Assembly: GCA_016296415.1 (NCBI GenBank)
Contig: JAEDJH010000013.1
Span: forward strand, 1 to 24,357
Direction of reading: 5' to 3'
DNA from: Clostridia bacterium
Lineage (GTDB): Bacteria; Bacillota; Clostridia; Christensenellales; CAG-138
Length of the DNA stretch: 24,357 nt
Shown here: one piece after another, positions 23,374 to 24,357 of the stretch
Numbering within the stretch: position 1 is the first letter of the stretch
Layout: each line of letters starts with the position of its first letter
Notes under the pieces: model-generated
What the model saw: the letters and a program-made list of their open reading frames with translations, nothing else
The model's database searches: none
Told to the model about the DNA's origin: nothing
Position numbers and translations under genes: made by a program

Positions 23374-24270
23374 ATGAAAATCCTCATCACCGGCGCAAAC
23401 GGACAGCTCGGGTATGATGCTGTCGTTGAGCTTGAAGGGCGCGGACATGCGGTTATAGGCTCCGATGTCGCAGAGAAATTTGCGGCTGAAAAAACGTTCC
23501 CCTATGTTTCCCTGGACATAACGAATGCCGAAGCGGTGGCAAAAACGATAGAAGAGCTGGCCCCTGATGCCGTGGTGCATTGTGCGGCATGGACAGATGT
23601 TGACGGAGCCGAGGATGATGCCAACATAGAAACGGTGCGTGCGGTCAATGTAGACGGTACGGCTAACATTGCGGAGGCGTGCAGAAAGATCGACTGCAAG
23701 CTTATCTATATAAGTACAGACTATGTTTTCGATGGGCAGGGCGATGCGCCTTGGAAGCCTGACTGCAAGGTATATAAACCGCTAAATAAATACGGTCAAA
23801 GCAAGCTTGACGGCGAAAAGGCCGTGAAAAACACATTGGAAAAGTATTTCATTGTCCGCATAGCTTGGGTCTTTGGAATGAATGGTAAAAACTTCGTCAA
23901 AACCATGCTCAATCTCGGCAAGACGCACGATACATTACGTGTTGTAAACGACCAAATCGGCACGCCTACATATACGCCTGACTTGGCAAGGCTGCTTGCT
24001 GATATGCTTGAAACGGAAAAATACGGTTATTACCATGTCACGAATGAGGGGGGATATATAAGCTGGTACGACTTTGCCTGTGAGATATTCAGGCAGGCCG
24101 GCATGAACGTGAAAGTACTGCCTGTCAGCACCACGGAATACGGTGCATCGAAGGCTGAGCGTCCCCGAAACAGTCGTCTTTGCAAACAAAAACTAAGGGA
24201 TAACGGATTCTCTGCTCTCCCTGATTGGCGGGATGCGCTGAAAAGATATTTGACTGCGGTTTCAAAATAA
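23374..24270 (+). CDS. rmlD: dTDP-4-dehydrorhamnose reductase RmlD
   Basis: The 298-residue NAD(P)H-dependent reductase completes dTDP-L-rhamnose. It has the nucleotide motif GANGQLG at the N-terminus, HCAAWTDVDGAEDD, ISTDYVFDG and YGQSKLDGE with the YxxxK pair Y140/K144, then RIAWVFG. Length is normal. It is separated by 29 nt from rmlB with only a moderate GAAAGG ribosome site. It is the last gene of the rml group. Confidence 0.97.
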   Translation: MKILITGANGQLGYDAVVELEGRGHAVIGSDVAEKFAAEKTFPYVSLDITNAEAVAKTIEELAPDAVVHCAAWTDVDGAEDDANIETVRAVNVDGTANIAEACRKIDCKLIYISTDYVFDGQGDAPWKPDCKVYKPLNKYGQSKLDGEKAVKNTLEKYFIVRIAWVFGMNGKNFVKTMLNLGKTHDTLRVVNDQIGTPTYTPDLARLLADMLETEKYGYYHVTNEGGYISWYDFACEIFRQAGMNVKVLPVSTTEYGASKAERPRNSRLCKQKLRDNGFSALPDWRDALKRYLTAVSK

Positions 24271-24275
24271 CAACC

Positions 24276-24357
24276 TTGTTCAAATCTATCCAAAGAAGAG
24301 CACTCCTCTCCCTCCCGCCGCTTCTGCTTGCCGCCGTTTTGATCTCGGCGGTCGTGT
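24276..24357 (+). CDS. Possible start of a further gene, cut by the window end
   Basis: A TTG at 24276 opens a frame to the window edge: MFKSIQRRALLSLPPLLL then AAVLISAVV, a short basic N-terminus followed by a hydrophobic segment. This looks like a signal anchor or first membrane helix. No clear ribosome site is seen 6-10 nt ahead of the TTG, and 27 residues are too few to name a family. Codon use is rich in C, unlike rmlD. Confidence 0.3.
   Translation, partial: MFKSIQRRALLSLPPLLLAAVLISAVV

Noticed and set aside
24269..24280. AACAA-cc-TTGTT hairpin after rmlD as a terminator
   Set aside because: Only 5 A/T-rich pairs with a 2-nt loop and no U-tract; too weak.
1..24357. CRISPR arrays, tRNA or rRNA genes
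   Set aside because: No regularly spaced repeats, cloverleaf sequence or rRNA-like sequence was recognised in the window.

Overview
The window is one long, single-strand surface-polysaccharide (capsule or exopolysaccharide) biosynthesis locus. All real genes are on the + strand and are packed with gaps of 0-29 nt or short overlaps, many of the ATGA/GTGA type. The Wzx/Wzy-type gene set, EpsG-like polymerase, LicD protein, F420-hydrogenase-beta-like protein beside a pyruvyltransferase, frequent ATA (Ile) and AGG (Arg) codons, and AGGAGG-type ribosome binding sites suggest a Bacillota, probably a gut-type Clostridia (Oscillospirales-like). This is an inference from style; there is no rRNA or marker gene here.

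Layout. 1-540: intergenic region with inverted hairpin repeats, a candidate sigma-A-type promoter (306-334) and a ~200-nt structured leader. 541-1197: priming sugar-phosphate transferase. 1201-4552: unusual trio of HpcH/HpaI-type aldolase, D-2-hydroxyacid dehydrogenase and an asparagine-synthetase-like protein without the N-terminal Cys. 4582-5718: GT4. 5715-8438: a block of different base composition with a pyruvyltransferase, an Fe-S/F420-hydrogenase-beta-like protein and a truncated GT4. This block is bounded by 112-bp direct repeats (5583-5694 and 8439-8550) that duplicate the 3' end of the upstream GT4 gene. 8568-10634: GT2 and GT4. 10612-11160: hexapeptide acyltransferase whose base composition changes inside the gene. 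11157-16372: GT4, EpsG-like Wzy polymerase, GT2, LicD, and a Caps_synth-type GT lacking its usual metal-site Asp. 16350-19335: sugar 3,4-ketoisomerase, PLP aminotransferase and a GNAT-GT2 fusion, together predicted to make and transfer a dTDP-3-acylamino-3,6-dideoxyhexose. 19332-20846: Wzx flippase. 20863-24270: rmlA-rmlC-rmlB-rmlD for dTDP-L-rhamnose. 24276 onward: possible start of another gene.

How it works together. The priming transferase would load a sugar phosphate on undecaprenyl phosphate. Successive GTs extend the repeat unit, with rhamnose and a 3-amino-dideoxyhexose from the shared dTDP-4-keto-6-deoxyglucose intermediate (RmlA/RmlB). Acyltransferase, pyruvyltransferase, LicD and perhaps the aldolase/dehydrogenase/AsnB-like trio decorate it. 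Wzx flips the unit and the EpsG-like protein polymerises it. No chain-length regulator or tyrosine-kinase gene is visible in the window.

Most noteworthy: the excisable-looking block flanked by 112-bp repeats, the GNAT-GT2 fusion placed after isomerase and aminotransferase genes, and the possible hydroxy-acid/amide decoration trio.
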